From an uncultured Bacteroidales bacterium (GTDB lineage: Bacteria > Bacteroidota > Bacteroidia > Bacteroidales > Bacteroidaceae), in contig CACWTR010000005.1 in assembly GCA_902763865.1 (NCBI GenBank), positions 22,862 through 86,861 of the forward strand: a stretch of 64,000 nucleotides of DNA, given 5' to 3'. This document shows positions 9,661 to 19,900 of the stretch, one piece after another. Within the stretch, counting starts at the first letter, position 1, and every line of letters begins with the position of its first letter. A program made the position numbers and the translations under genes. Under the pieces are notes generated by a model. It had not been told where the DNA came from and did not search any database. It saw only the letters and a list, made by a program, of their open reading frames with translations.

Positions 9661-10488
9661 TTAATTTTTATTCTTCAACATCTTCTTCTCTTCACTTGCC
9701 AAACGTCTCTCTACTTTCTTAACATCCTCTGCTGCCGGCAGGTTCTCTGGAACGATGCCACGTTCAGTAAGCATCTTGCGAACAGCAGCATTGTTGTCAA
9801 CATGTTCTTTGGTGATAGCTGTTTCACCCTGCAGGTCTTTTGTCTGTACGTTGACGCTTGTCATCTCGGCAGCAAAGTCCTTAGCCTTGATGCTGATGGT
9901 GGGAAGAAAATCTGCGAGAGGACGACTTTGTGGTATGCCCATTTTTCGCTTCATCATGTTGGTTCTGAGTCGAAAAAGTGCCTGGTCACCTTTGGAACGG
10001 ATAACGGCAAAGGTCTGGTCGTTCACGCCACGCTCATATAGGATGCCAGAAAGTTTGCGCTCTGTTTCCTGCAACTTGGTGCGGGCCTTGATTCGCTCTA
10101 CCTCCAGCAGCCGCTGCTCTATTAACTCTGCTTTGCGCGTTTGCACTGCAAAGTAGGTTTGCGCAAATGCTATCTGCGGTTTTCGGGGGTCTCCGTTCTG
10201 AGCTACGAGATAGCAGGCATAACGGGTGAGCATGATGTCTTCCACCTCTCGCTCTGCTCCGGATCCGATGGTAACCATTTTATTGACGTCAATAAAATGG
10301 TCGTTTATCAACTGTCCCACGTTCACACAGGCTTCTTTCGCTTTATTAATCACTTTGCAGAAGTTCTGCCAAAGGCTGTATCCAAACAGATTTTGCATTT
10401 CTCTTGCACTCCAGCATTCCGTGTCATCTATTGTGCAAACAGCGTCCTCATAGCTCTTGAATAGAGCAAGTATTTCTTCTTGTTTCAT
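9661..10488 (-). CDS. dinD: DNA damage-inducible protein D (DinD-like)
   Basis: A 275-residue protein that fits DinD in length and motif order. The N-terminal half ([18 protein letters not shown], then [14 protein letters not shown]-like residues) is a BRO-N-type DNA-binding domain. The second half has [17 protein letters not shown] and [19 protein letters not shown], typical of DinD. In E. coli the family is SOS-induced and inhibits RecA filament functions; the role here is inferred. No LexA-type operator is obvious upstream. The gene stands alone, flanked by a palindrome array and a 489-bp non-coding stretch, and its reading frame contains a perfect 28-bp palindrome. Confidence 0.9.
   Translation of the reverse strand: MKQEEILALFKSYEDAVCTIDDTECWSAREMQNLFGYSLWQNFCKVINKAKEACVNVGQLINDHFIDVNKMVTIGSGAEREVEDIMLTRYACYLVAQNGDPRKPQIAFAQTYFAVQTRKAELIEQRLLEVERIKARTKLQETERKLSGILYERGVNDQTFAVIRSKGDQALFRLRTNMMKRKMGIPQSRPLADFLPTISIKAKDFAAEMTSVNVQTKDLQGETAITKEHVDNNAAVRKMLTERGIVPENLPAAEDVKKVERRLASEEKKMLKNKN
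10274..10301. repeat. Perfect 28-bp palindrome inside dinD
   Basis: The 14-base half ACCATTTTATTGAC is followed directly by its exact reverse complement. The centre is GACGTC. Because of the symmetry the peptide HFIDVNKMV is read on both strands. Confidence 0.9.
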
Positions 10489-10977
10489 ATTTTCTGGTTC
10501 TGTATTTACTCGCTATCGTAAAGAGATAGATTATTTCATGTGGACTCTTTTGTCCTTATCAGTTCCGTTAATTCCACATCAAGAAGTTCTGGTATTTTGC
10601 AGGTTCGACATTGACGCGATTGATGTCTTTGTCCAGGATGGAATTCTATTGTTCTTGATACAAAGTTACTCATTTTCTCTTAAAGAACACATAAAATGTC
10701 TGGGTATTTAGCAAATAATTATGTTTTTATGTTGTTTCCCCCACTTTTTGCCCCCTTCCTCTGATGTTTGTCTGTCAGTTCTGTCACTTTATGCATAATC
10801 AGCATTAACTGTATCATGTACCGTCACCTACAGCTAAACGCTACCTTCTTCAGCTTACGGAGTTTGGCTATCTGGAAGCCCACGGGGGCAACAAGAACCG
10901 AACCTATCGCAAAAGAGAGAACCTATAATAAGGTCTCTCCATTGTAGTATGATGAAGCTGTCGGTTGCTAATCTTTC
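10489..10977. other. 489-bp non-coding stretch
   Basis: I see no gene here. On the minus strand, 10824-10922 could encode a hydrophobic then basic tail (GSVLVAPVGFQIAKLRKLKK), but there is no start codon and an in-frame stop precedes it, so it is at most a gene remnant. Confidence 0.5.
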
Positions 10978-11616
10978 TCAGACGTAGTAGTTGTGGACTT
11001 TTTCCCAGGCGATGGTGGTGGCGGGGCCGTGGCCGGTGAGGACGGTGGTCTCCTCGGGCAGGGGGAAGAGCTTGCGGCTGATGCTGTCCAGCTCGGCCTC
11101 GAAGTTGCCGCCGGGCAGGTCGGTGCGCCCTATGCTGCCCTGGAAGAGCGTGTCGCCGCTGAAAAGAAGTCCGGAGCTGGGGACGTAGAGTGCGGCGGAG
11201 CCGGGGGTGTGGCCGGGTGTGTGGATGAGGCGGATGGCTGTCTGCCCCAGGCGAAGCTCGTCGCCGTCGCTGAGGAAACGCTCTACGGGCGGCATCCCGC
11301 CTCCGATGGTCAGGCCGAACTGTGCGGCCATGTGGGGCATCTGCCGGTAGGTCTCGGCCTCGTCGATGTGGAAGACGGGCCGCAGCCCGTAGGTGCGATG
11401 AATGAAGGGAAGGCCCAGGGTGTGGTCGAAGTGGGCGTGGGTCTGGAGGGCATACTTGAGCTTCAGGCCGAGGGCTGCGATGCTGCCCTGCAGCAGCTGT
11501 TCCTCCTGCCGGTTCCACATGCCGGGGTCCACGATGGCAGCCTCAAGTGTCTCTTCGTCCCAGAGCAGATAGGTGTTCTCCTGAATCGGATTGAAGGTGA
11601 AAGTCTGGTATTTCAT
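10978..11616 (-). CDS. MBL-fold metallo-hydrolase (glyoxalase II-like)
   Basis: A 212-residue cytoplasmic metallo-beta-lactamase-fold hydrolase. The metal-binding motif THAHFDHTLG is intact. Further metal ligands are in LIHTPGHTPGS, LFSGDTLFQGSIGRTDLPGG and the final TGHGPATTI. It has the size of the small Bacteroidales hydroxyacylglutathione hydrolase-like proteins. The true thioester substrate is unknown. The ATG overlaps the rsmG stop codon (ATGA), so the two are translationally coupled in an nhaC-rsmG-MBL transcript. Confidence 0.92.
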   Translation of the reverse strand: MKYQTFTFNPIQENTYLLWDEETLEAAIVDPGMWNRQEEQLLQGSIAALGLKLKYALQTHAHFDHTLGLPFIHRTYGLRPVFHIDEAETYRQMPHMAAQFGLTIGGGMPPVERFLSDGDELRLGQTAIRLIHTPGHTPGSAALYVPSSGLLFSGDTLFQGSIGRTDLPGGNFEAELDSISRKLFPLPEETTVLTGHGPATTIAWEKVHNYYV

Positions 11617-12239
11617 AGGGGCAGGTAAATCAGTTTCTTTGTTTCAAAGTATTCTTCCCGGAAGTAATCACTGAGGGGCGTTATCTGTGCGGCTTTTCCG
11701 AAGGGCTTGGCTTCCTCCACGAGCTCTCCGCCCTTGAGACAGATGAGTCCGCCGGGCAGGGCATTCAGCTGCTCGCGGGAGATTTTTCCGCGGACTATCC
11801 TGACGAGGTCTGGCAGGGGCATGACGGCACGCGAGACGATGAAATGGAACTGCTCCCTGACCTCTTCGGCACGGCACCATTGCGTCGTGACGTTCTCCAG
11901 GCTCAGTGCCTTCGAGACTTCCTGGCAGACGCGAATTTTCTTGCCGATGGAATCGACGAGGTGGAAGCGGGCTTCGGGAAAGAGGATTGCCAGCGGTATG
12001 CCGGGGAAGCCGCCGCCGGTGCCGAGGTCCATGATGCGGGTGCCGGGCTTGAAGCGGATGAACTCGGCTATGGCAAGGCTGTGCAGGACGTGGTGTTCGT
12101 AGAGATTGTCGATGTCCTTGCGCGAGATGACGTTTATCTTGCTGTTCCAGTCGCGGTAGAGGCCGTCGAGTGCAGCAAACTGCTCTTTCTGCCTGTCCGT
12201 CAGCGAGGGAAAGTACTTGGCTAATAATTCGTGGTTCAT
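11613..12239 (-). CDS. rsmG: 16S rRNA (guanine-527-N7)-methyltransferase
   Basis: A 208-residue class I SAM methyltransferase acting on G527 of 16S rRNA. The SAM-binding motif MDLGTGGGFPGIPLAI is clear, and VISRKDIDNLYEHHVLHSL upstream and VSRAVMPLPDL downstream are RsmG signatures. I chose the ATG at 12239 (MNHELLAKYF). An upstream in-frame ATG would add a low-complexity stretch made from imperfect repeats. The start codon lies 13 bp after the nhaC stop. Confidence 0.96.
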   Translation of the reverse strand: MNHELLAKYFPSLTDRQKEQFAALDGLYRDWNSKINVISRKDIDNLYEHHVLHSLAIAEFIRFKPGTRIMDLGTGGGFPGIPLAILFPEARFHLVDSIGKKIRVCQEVSKALSLENVTTQWCRAEEVREQFHFIVSRAVMPLPDLVRIVRGKISREQLNALPGGLICLKGGELVEEAKPFGKAAQITPLSDYFREEYFETKKLIYLPL

Positions 12240-12252
12240 AGGGCTAATGGGA

Positions 12253-13587
12253 CTAATGGGGCAAATTGGCCTCGTGAGGCTCATCGGGTTCATTGGCCTG
12301 ATAAGCCTCATTGGAGGTGAGGAAGATGTACAGCAGTGCCACCCCTCCCAGGACGTAGGGGTAGTAGAGATAGGGGATGATTTCGAGGGGGCCGATGGCT
12401 GCCAGTCCGCTGGCGATGAGCATCTGTGCACCGTAGGGGATGATGCCCTGGGCCATGCAGCTGAAGGTGTCGAGGATGCTGGCTGCGTGTCGGGGAGCTA
12501 TGTCGTAGCGTCGTGCCATCTGGCGGGCCAGGGGACCCACGCTCAGGATGGCTATCGTGTTGTTGGCCGTGCAGAAGTCGGTCAGCACCACCAGTGCTGC
12601 CATGCTCAGCTCGGCACTGCGGCGGCCTGAGATGCGTCTGCTGAACACCTGCATGAGCCAATCAATGCCTCCCGCCAGGCGGATGACCTGCATGATGCCG
12701 GCTGCCATGAGGGTGACGATGATGAGCTCGCTCATGCCCATGATGCCGTCGTTGATGGCCCGCAGCCAGCCGAAGAACGTCAGCGCATCCGAGGCGATGC
12801 CTATCGCACCGGCCAACAGGGTGGCCGAAGCCAGCACCAGCATCACGTCCATGCCGCACAGCGCTGCCACTATTATATATATATAAGGTATAATGGCCGG
12901 GTAGCAGATGTCGCCCAGGCTGTCAGGCCGGACGTCGGGGGCATGCATGCAACTGTAGAGCGCCAGGCAGATGAGGGCCGCTGGCAGGGCAATACGGATG
13001 TTGGCGCGGAACTTGTCCTTCATCTTGCATCCTAACGTCTGCGTTGCCACAATCGTTGTGTCGGAGATGAAGCTCAGGTTGTCGCCGAAGTAGGCACCTC
13101 CCACCACGATTGCCACCATCATTGCGGCATTGCTGCCCGTCTGCCCTGCCATGCTGCCGGCAATGGGGACGAGGGCTGCAATGGTGCCGACGCTGGTGCC
13201 CGTGGCAAGCGAGATGAAGCATGAGGCCAGGAACAGACTGCTCAGGACAAAGCCGGGCGGGACTACGGCCAGAGCCAGACGAATGGTGGCATCAATGGCA
13301 CCCATCTGCTTCGCTGTCGCAGCGAAAGCACCGGCCAGGATGAATATCCACAGCATCTGCATCACGCCGGGCGAGGATGCTCCCTCGGCCAGATGAGCAA
13401 AGCGCTGCGCCACGGTTTCACCCCTGAGGATGAGCAGGCCGTAGAGCGAAGCCACAAGGAAACTGGCCGTGAGCGGCACGGCATAGAAGTCGTTCTTGGC
13501 AAGGCTCAGAAGCAGGTAGAGCAGCAGGAAAACGGCGAGCGGACTCAGTGCAAGAAGCCCTTTTCGGGTAGGAATGGCACCTTTCAT
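12253..13587 (-). CDS. Na+/H+ antiporter, NhaC family
   Basis: A 444-residue polytopic inner membrane protein with roughly ten to twelve hydrophobic segments. SLATGTSVGTIAALVPIA and the GGAYFGDNLSFISDTT segment are typical of NhaC-type antiporters, which exchange protons for sodium or coupled organic ions. The last 20 or so residues (NEAYQANEPDEPHEANLP) come from an imperfect tandem repeat in the DNA and are probably not functional. It is the first gene of the nhaC-rsmG-MBL set. A TACCTTCG box on the minus strand at 13592-13599 is so close to the ATG that the message would be nearly leaderless. Confidence 0.9.
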   Translation of the reverse strand: MKGAIPTRKGLLALSPLAVFLLLYLLLSLAKNDFYAVPLTASFLVASLYGLLILRGETVAQRFAHLAEGASSPGVMQMLWIFILAGAFAATAKQMGAIDATIRLALAVVPPGFVLSSLFLASCFISLATGTSVGTIAALVPIAGSMAGQTGSNAAMMVAIVVGGAYFGDNLSFISDTTIVATQTLGCKMKDKFRANIRIALPAALICLALYSCMHAPDVRPDSLGDICYPAIIPYIYIIVAALCGMDVMLVLASATLLAGAIGIASDALTFFGWLRAINDGIMGMSELIIVTLMAAGIMQVIRLAGGIDWLMQVFSRRISGRRSAELSMAALVVLTDFCTANNTIAILSVGPLARQMARRYDIAPRHAASILDTFSCMAQGIIPYGAQMLIASGLAAIGPLEIIPYLYYPYVLGGVALLYIFLTSNEAYQANEPDEPHEANLPH

Positions 13588-13696
13588 GCCGCGAAGGTAC
13601 GACTTTTTCCCCTTATACAGCCCCTTTTTACTGTAAAAACTCTTCTATTGTGAAAAATATACATAGCCCGACGTCATCCGTGCTTCTTTTTTTTCG

Positions 13697-13704
13697 TACC
13701 TTTG
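13697..13704 (+). promoter_or_regulatory. Promoter -7 box of the KDG kinase gene
   Basis: TACCTTTG followed by GC matches the Bacteroidota -7 consensus. The expected start of transcription is near 13711, about 30 nt before the ATG at 13741. Confidence 0.65.
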
Positions 13705-13740
13705 CAGTAACAACTAACAAACAAACAAAGAAAACACACA

Positions 13741-14763
13741 ATGGCAAAGATAGTGACAATGGGAGAGATCATGTTGCGTCTCTCCACACCAGGCAACAGC
13801 AGGTTCGTCCAGACCGACAGCTTCGACGTGAACTACGGCGGCGGCGAGGCAAACGTGGCCGTCAGCCTGCAGAATTATGGCAACGAAGCTTATTTCATCA
13901 GCAAGGTCCCCGCAAGCGAGATAGGTCAGGCTGCCGTCAACAGCCTGCGCCGCTTCGGAGTGCACACAGACCACGTCGTGCGCGGAGGGGGACGGCTAGG
14001 CATCTATTATCTGGAGACGGGCTGCAGCCTGCGTCCCAGCAAGGTCATCTACGACCGGGCACACAGCAGCATCAGCGAGGCGACGCCCGATGACTTCGAC
14101 TTCGACGAGATTTTCCGTGGTGCCGACTGGTTCCACTGGAGCGGCATCACACCTGCCTTGAGCGACAGCACGGCTCTGTGCCTCCGGCAGGCGTGCATCG
14201 CGGCAAAGAAAGCCGGAGCAATCGTCAGCTGCGACCTCAACTATCGCAAGAAACTCTGGTCGCCCGAGAAGGCACAGAGCGTCATGCGCCCCCTCATGCA
14301 ATACGTTGATGTATGCATCGGCAACGAAGAAGACGCACAGACGTGCCTTGGCTACCGCCCCGATGCAGACGTGGAGAGCGGCAGGACAGACGCCGAGGGC
14401 TACAAGGACATCTTCCGCAAGGCGATGGAGGAGTTCGGCTTCCGCTACTTCGTGACCACCCTGCGCGAGAGCTTCAGCGCCTCGGACAACGGATGGAAGG
14501 CCATGATCTACGACGGCAAGGACTTCTACGTCAGCCGCCGCTACGAGATAGTGCCCATCGTTGACCGCGTGGGCGGAGGCGACAGCTTCAGCGCCGGCAT
14601 CATTCACGGACTGGCAAACGGAAGGTCGCAGCAGGAAGCACTGGAGTTTGCAGTAGCTGCCAGCGCCCTCAAGCATACGATTCCCGGCGACGTCAACATG
14701 GTTTCTATCGCCGAAGTGGAAAGCCTCATGAACGGAGGCGGGAACGGAAGAGTGGAAAGGTGA
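13741..14763 (+). CDS. kdgK: 2-dehydro-3-deoxygluconokinase (PfkB family)
   Basis: A 340-residue PfkB-type sugar kinase. The N-terminal MGEIMLRL with NYGGGEANVAVSL is typical of KDG kinases, and the C-terminal RVGGGDSFSAGIIHGL holds the catalytic aspartate in the GGGDSF loop. It phosphorylates 2-keto-3-deoxygluconate to KDPG. The KDPG aldolase gene follows 55 bp downstream on the same strand, so together they form the lower Entner-Doudoroff or uronate/pectin branch yielding pyruvate and glyceraldehyde 3-phosphate. Confidence 0.93.
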   Translation: MAKIVTMGEIMLRLSTPGNSRFVQTDSFDVNYGGGEANVAVSLQNYGNEAYFISKVPASEIGQAAVNSLRRFGVHTDHVVRGGGRLGIYYLETGCSLRPSKVIYDRAHSSISEATPDDFDFDEIFRGADWFHWSGITPALSDSTALCLRQACIAAKKAGAIVSCDLNYRKKLWSPEKAQSVMRPLMQYVDVCIGNEEDAQTCLGYRPDADVESGRTDAEGYKDIFRKAMEEFGFRYFVTTLRESFSASDNGWKAMIYDGKDFYVSRRYEIVPIVDRVGGGDSFSAGIIHGLANGRSQQEALEFAVAASALKHTIPGDVNMVSIAEVESLMNGGGNGRVER

Positions 14764-14818
14764 AGTCCGCTTCATGGCGGACTTTGGATTAGGGAATAAG
14801 GATTAGAGATTAGAAATC

Positions 14819-15487
14819 ATGGCAAGATTCGATAAGATACAAGTCCTGCAGAAAATGCAGGAGACGGGCCTGGTGCCTGTGTTCTACCACAGCGATGCAG
14901 AAGTGGCAAAGCAAGTGATAAAGGCATGTTACGCCGGCGGCATACGTGCCTTCGAGTTTACAAACCGTGGCGACTTCGCACATGAGGTGTTTGCCGAGTG
15001 CGTCAAGTTCGCTGCCGTCGAGTGTCCCGAAATGGCAATGGGCGTGGGCTCAGTGGTCGATGCTCCCACGGCAGCCCTCTATATTCAGCTGGGTGCCTGC
15101 TTCGTGGTCGGCCCTCTACTGAACCCCGAAGTGGCCCGCGTCTGCAACCGTCGGCTCGTTCCCTATTGTCCGGGATGCGGCAGCGTCAGCGAGATAGGCA
15201 CAGCTCAGGAGCTTGGTTGCGACCTGACAAAAGTCTTTCCGGGCGATGTCTATGGTCCCGCCTTTGTGAAGGGCATGATGGCTCCCTGCCCCTGGAGCAA
15301 GATTATGGTTACAGGCGGCGTGTCGCCCGACGAAGCGAACCTCACCGCTTGGTTCCGTGCCGGAGCATTCTGCGTCGGGATGGGCAGTAAGCTCTTCCCC
15401 AAGGACAAGGTACAAGCCAAGGATTGGCAGTACGTCACCGACCAGTGCCGCCGCTCGCTCCAGTACATCGCACAGGCGAGGGGGTAG
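14819..15487 (+). CDS. eda: KDPG / 4-hydroxy-2-oxoglutarate aldolase
   Basis: A 222-residue class I aldolase that cleaves 2-keto-3-deoxy-6-phosphogluconate. Typical segments are [28 protein letters not shown] and [15 protein letters not shown]. The Schiff-base lysine is in the ALDOLASE segment [11 protein letters not shown], and the phosphate-binding loop is [13 protein letters not shown]. Length and motif order match Eda/KdgA. It is the second gene of a two-gene unit with kdgK. Confidence 0.94.
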   Translation: MARFDKIQVLQKMQETGLVPVFYHSDAEVAKQVIKACYAGGIRAFEFTNRGDFAHEVFAECVKFAAVECPEMAMGVGSVVDAPTAALYIQLGACFVVGPLLNPEVARVCNRRLVPYCPGCGSVSEIGTAQELGCDLTKVFPGDVYGPAFVKGMMAPCPWSKIMVTGGVSPDEANLTAWFRAGAFCVGMGSKLFPKDKVQAKDWQYVTDQCRRSLQYIAQARG

Positions 15488-15606
15488 CGAAAATAATTGT
15501 GCCGTTCTTGTTACAAATTCCCGGCTCCAGCGTTTATTAGAGTAGAGAGCACACGAAGAGTACCGTCCATTCTCAGGGCGCACCTCGGTGCTAAAGCATC
15601 CGGGAA

Positions 15607-16125
15607 ATGAGCAAGAACTTCCTTATAGAAGCCTACAGGAAAATGCAACAGCGGTTGCAATCCGGCTTTATACATGCAGGAGTCCTGCGGCAGGGAAGCT
15701 GGTCCTTGGACCGAAACCTGCAGGAAGATGCCTTGGGGGATGCCTTTTGCAAGCTCTGGTGTACCAACTACGACCCGGCCACAAGGGAGGAAGGAGAAAA
15801 ATTGCTCTACGCAGCCTCCCGACGAAGGCAGATAAGCCTGTGGCGTAGCATGAAACGACATCCTCAGGCACCGCTCACGGACATCAGGATTGCCGAGCTC
15901 CCGCCCGATACTGAAGCCGAAGAGACTTACCGGCAGGTGTGGGAAATCATACAGACGCAACTGACACCCCTGCAGGTGGATATCCTCTCGCGTCATGACC
16001 TCAACGGCGAAAGCTACAGCGACATAGCCAAGAGGCTCGGGATGCAGGAGGCGGCAGTCAGAATGCAACTGAGCAGAGCACGCAAGAAAATCAGGGAAAT
16101 ATATAGGAGGAAGAACGATGAATAA
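15607..16125 (+). CDS. ECF-type RNA polymerase sigma factor
   Basis: A 172-residue sigma-70-family factor with region 2 (DALGDAFCKLW, then an arginine-rich RRRQISLWR segment) and region 4. The region 4 helix-turn-helix is about residues 118-160: LTPLQVDILSRHDLNGESYSDIAKRLG in two pieces, then EAAVRMQLSRARKKI. It would direct RNA polymerase to a small regulon. The stop overlaps the start of a membrane-anchored protein by 8 bp, the usual place for an anti-sigma factor. A DUF6108-like protein, an MG2-type protein and a carboxypeptidase-regulatory-domain protein follow. Confidence 0.9.
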   Translation: MSKNFLIEAYRKMQQRLQSGFIHAGVLRQGSWSLDRNLQEDALGDAFCKLWCTNYDPATREEGEKLLYAASRRRQISLWRSMKRHPQAPLTDIRIAELPPDTEAEETYRQVWEIIQTQLTPLQVDILSRHDLNGESYSDIAKRLGMQEAAVRMQLSRARKKIREIYRRKNDE

Positions 16126-16513
16126 GGGAAAGGCACAGCACGACTTGTCCTATTGGGAACAGATGGCGGAACGCTACTTCCAGGCAGAGACCACCGAGGC
16201 AGAGGAGGCGCAGTTGCGGGACTTCCTAAGCAGCAGCCTCGCCCTCGATGCACGTTTCGACGAGATACGGGCCACTGTGTCCTTCCTGAGCGTCAGCCGC
16301 CCGAAGAAATCCGGTCACAGTTATCCGCTAAAGGCCTTAGCCATAGCCGCCTGCCTTTGCATAGCAGCTTTCTTGGGATGGTACCAGTATCAGCAGTACA
16401 ACATCAGCAACGTGCGTGTGGCTGGTGAAACGGTCGAGGCTGATGCCTCCCTGCTGATGCAGCAGCAGATGGCAGAAGTAATGAACCCCGTTGATTCAAG
16501 AACAGGCAGATGA
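16118..16513 (+). CDS. Probable anti-sigma factor, single-pass membrane protein
   Basis: A 131-residue protein with a cytoplasmic N-terminal part that holds a short acidic helix (YFQAETTEAEEAQLRDFL). This resembles the start of many Bacteroidales anti-sigma proteins. One membrane helix lies at about 69-88 (YPLKALAIAACLCIAAFLGW), and a short periplasmic tail follows. It overlaps the sigma factor by 8 bp and the next gene by 4 bp. The function is inferred from position and topology, as no zinc-binding anti-sigma motif is present. Confidence 0.7.
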   Translation: MNKGKAQHDLSYWEQMAERYFQAETTEAEEAQLRDFLSSSLALDARFDEIRATVSFLSVSRPKKSGHSYPLKALAIAACLCIAAFLGWYQYQQYNISNVRVAGETVEADASLLMQQQMAEVMNPVDSRTGR

Positions 16514-16932
16514 AAAGGGTACTTGCGTTCATATTGGTTCTTGTAGGCGTATGCTCAAGCATGCAGGCCCAAAAAGGACTGGCCATCAAGTCGGCTTTCG
16601 ATGAACTGGCTGTGAAGGAGAACGCAACGGAGGTGACGGTAGGTGCAGGAAAGCTGAAGAAGTATCACCTCAGCTTCTTCCATAGCCTGGAGATAAAGAC
16701 CCCATCGGCCAAAGAACAACAGCAGGTTGAATCGCTGATGCAGGAAGATGTCCGGCAGGCCATTCTGTACGAAGAGAACGCCGGCCACAAGCTCTATGAA
16801 CTTCCCGCACGTGGAGGTCTGCATCGCTACATCTTCTATCGTTGTTCCCGGCAGTCCCTTATCCTTATATATATAGAAGGGAAAGCCAGCCTGAAACAGA
16901 TAAAGTCGAACTTCCTGAAAACAAAGAACTAA
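16510..16932 (+). CDS. Secreted small protein (DUF6108-like)
   Basis: A 140-residue protein with a signal peptide (MKRVLAFILVLVGVCSSMQAQ). The mature part carries KSAFDELAVKENATEVTVG and a C-terminal FYRCSRQSLILIYIEG strand. It looks like the DUF6108 group that accompanies ECF sigma units in Bacteroides, a family assignment made from memory. Its ATG overlaps the previous stop (ATGA), so it is translationally coupled to the putative anti-sigma gene. No enzymatic motif is visible. Confidence 0.75.
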   Translation: MKRVLAFILVLVGVCSSMQAQKGLAIKSAFDELAVKENATEVTVGAGKLKKYHLSFFHSLEIKTPSAKEQQQVESLMQEDVRQAILYEENAGHKLYELPARGGLHRYIFYRCSRQSLILIYIEGKASLKQIKSNFLKTKN

Positions 16933-16936
16933 ATAT

Positions 16937-19900
16937 ATGAAACGCCGTTGCTACCTATGCGCTATCCTCTTCGTGCTGTTCTGCTGCCCTTCCCTTGTTG
17001 CAGCGCAGAGCGATAGCTTGGAGTGGGACTTTACCGACATCTTTCAGGGGACAAACGCAAGTCCAGCCCTGCCAACCTCGCTGGAGGGATGGAAGGAACA
17101 TCTCGACCTGTTCGGCAGGAACATTCCGCAGGAAGAGGTGTTCGTCCACATGGATAATACATGCTACTTTGCCGGCGACACGCTCTACTTCAAGGCCTAT
17201 GTGCGCAGAAGCGACACCGGTAAACTCACCAACCTGAGTCAGCTGCTCTATGCCGAACTGTGGAATCAGGAAGGCTACATGCTGGAGCGTCGGCTGGTGA
17301 AGCTGAGGGACGGCCAGGGAACAGGTTCCATCGTCCTGAACGACTCACTCTATGGCGGGTTCTATGAGCTGAGGGCCTACACGCGTTGGCAGCTGAACTG
17401 GGGCGAATTCCAGCATCCCCATACCTGGCCTGCAGAGCAATGGTTCTTCAATAAGAAGATGGCTAAGGAGTTCTATCGCGACTACGAGAAGCTCTACTGC
17501 CGCATCTTTCCTCTCTACGACAAGCCGGCAGCCCCCGGCGTCTATAGTCACGACATGACGGAGCGTCCCCACATGCGCTATTACCGCACCGAAGTGAAGA
17601 AGGCCCCGCCCGTCGTGAACCTTTACCCCGAAGGCGGGGTGATAGTGGAGGGGACGAAGGCGCGTGTGGCTTTTGAGGCAAACGAGGCAGACGGCGAACA
17701 CATCTCGGGCACGATGCGGCTCTATGGTCGCGGAGGCCGGCTGCTGCAAGAGCGTCGCACCGAAAACCGCGGACGCGGAACCCTGGAGTTTGACTACGAG
17801 CCCGGAGTCACCTACTCGGCCATCTTCACTGCCGACAGCACCGGAGCCGTCATACGGCAGCGAGTGCCACAGGCCGAGACAGACGGATGTGCCGTGCGTG
17901 CCGACGTGACGGACAGCTTGCTGCTGCTTACCCTGCAGCCTCGCGGTCAAGCAGCCGGCGAGACGCTTGGTGTGACGGTCATGGTGGGCGGAGCGCTGCA
18001 CTACTTTCAGAAGTTTCGTGCACAAGACACACAGATAAGCATCCCTGCGGATTCGCTTCCGACTGGAGTGGCACAGGTGACGGTTTACAATGCCCAGGGA
18101 CGAGTCTATAGCGACAGGCTTTGCTTTGTCCGCCACCAGCAGGACATTGCCGGTGCCGACATGCACTTCAGTGGCATTCGGACCAGCTACGAAGCCTTCG
18201 ACTCCATCCATCTCAGCGTGGAGAACCCGCAGGCCGCAGGATCTACCATATCGTTGGCCGTCAGGGATGCTTCGACATCGGAGTACCTCTACGACAGCAG
18301 CAATATCCTGACCGAGATGCTGCTTTGCAGCCAGATACGCGGCTTCGTGGAGCAGCCCGACTATTACTTTGAGGCAGACGACGAGTTGCATCGCCGCCAC
18401 CTGGACTTGCTCCTGATGGTGCAGGGATGGCGCAGGCACAACTGGATAACGATGGCTACTCCGGGCATCTTCCGCATCAACCATCCCATAGAGAAGACTC
18501 CTGTCTTCTTCGGCGCCGTCTATCGCTACGTTGCCATCGGGCATGAGGGCATCGACGGGTGGGGCAATATGACTGACCAGGAAATCAAGCACTACGACTT
18601 CTCGCGTCCGGAGGGCGGCGAATGGTTCTCGCTCCGGGGACGTGGCAAACCGCAGGGAGTGATTCCGCTCCTGGGGAACGCGGGCGAGGAACGCGACAAG
18701 CACAATGCCTACAGCTACCTGCTGAAGGACAACGAATCCGCCACCTTCGACGGACGCAATTACTACGACGAAGGCAACCTGAGGCGTGAGGTGCGCGTCC
18801 ATGCCGAGTACAGGCAGACATCGAAAGAGGTCGGGCTGAAGAGTCTCTACGGCGACGTTACTACCCGAAACGGACGCTTCGTGCTGGAGCTTCCCGGCTT
18901 CTATCACGACTGCACCTTGGACCTAGCAGCTTCCGACACGACGAAGTGGAAGACGTCGAAGCCGGACAGCAAGAAGATGAAGCGTCTCCAGCGCAAGCGC
19001 CAGAAGAAGTTGGCAAAGGGACGTGCCGTGCCTATGCTCGGACATCAGTGGCTCATGCCCGACGAGACGGAGTACCCCGAGTTCTACGTGCGCCTGACTC
19101 CCTATTACCCGCGCTTCTGCAAGCCCTTCAGCTATTACCACACCCATGTGGCTCCGCCCCGTGAGGGGACGGTGCTGATACCTTCCCTGCGGACGGACCG
19201 CACCTTAGCACAGGTGACGGTGCGCAGCAGGCACGGCGGGCTGCGTGCCTACGACCCTTCGCACCCTGCCGTGGAGCGCGATGCCTACGAACTGTTCAAC
19301 GAATGTGCCGATGCCGGTTTCACGCCGGCCTGGTTCGCAGGCAAGCAGTCGTTTGCGCGGTGGGTGCAGCGCCTGCTGGTCGGCGACATGAACATGTACC
19401 GCCAATATACCACCTACTACGGTAGGAGTGCTTCCGGCGGGGGAATCATCGGAGTAAACTTTTCCGAGCCGATGAGCTGGTCGCTCAACCCATACGGCGG
19501 AACGCAACACTCGAATGGCCTCGGTCAGCCGCAGGCGCCTTCCTATACCACCGACGACATGCGGGCCCTTCGCTATGCCGGGCCGGACCCAGCCGATTCC
19601 TACGCGGCGATGTCGATGTCGCCCGGCAGTCTGCCATTGCTGAGCGGAGGCTGGAGCACCTCGAACCCCGGTGCCTACTCGCGTACCGGCCTCGATGCGG
19701 TGACCCGCTCGCTCGACTACCTCCGTCACCACGACAAGGTGCAGCTCATTACTGACTACGCGCCGCGCATGGAAGGCAGCCCTCGCTACATGTCGAGCAA
19801 CCAGCCAACGGTCGATGTGGGGTTCACTCCGCTCCTCCAGGGGAAGCGCAACACCTATCGCGACCGTCACTACGTCCTGCACGGCTTCGATGTCAGCGAG

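Noticed and set aside
10824-10922. Hydrophobic then basic peptide on the minus strand
   Set aside because: There is no start codon and an in-frame stop lies just upstream. It is too short to call more than a remnant.
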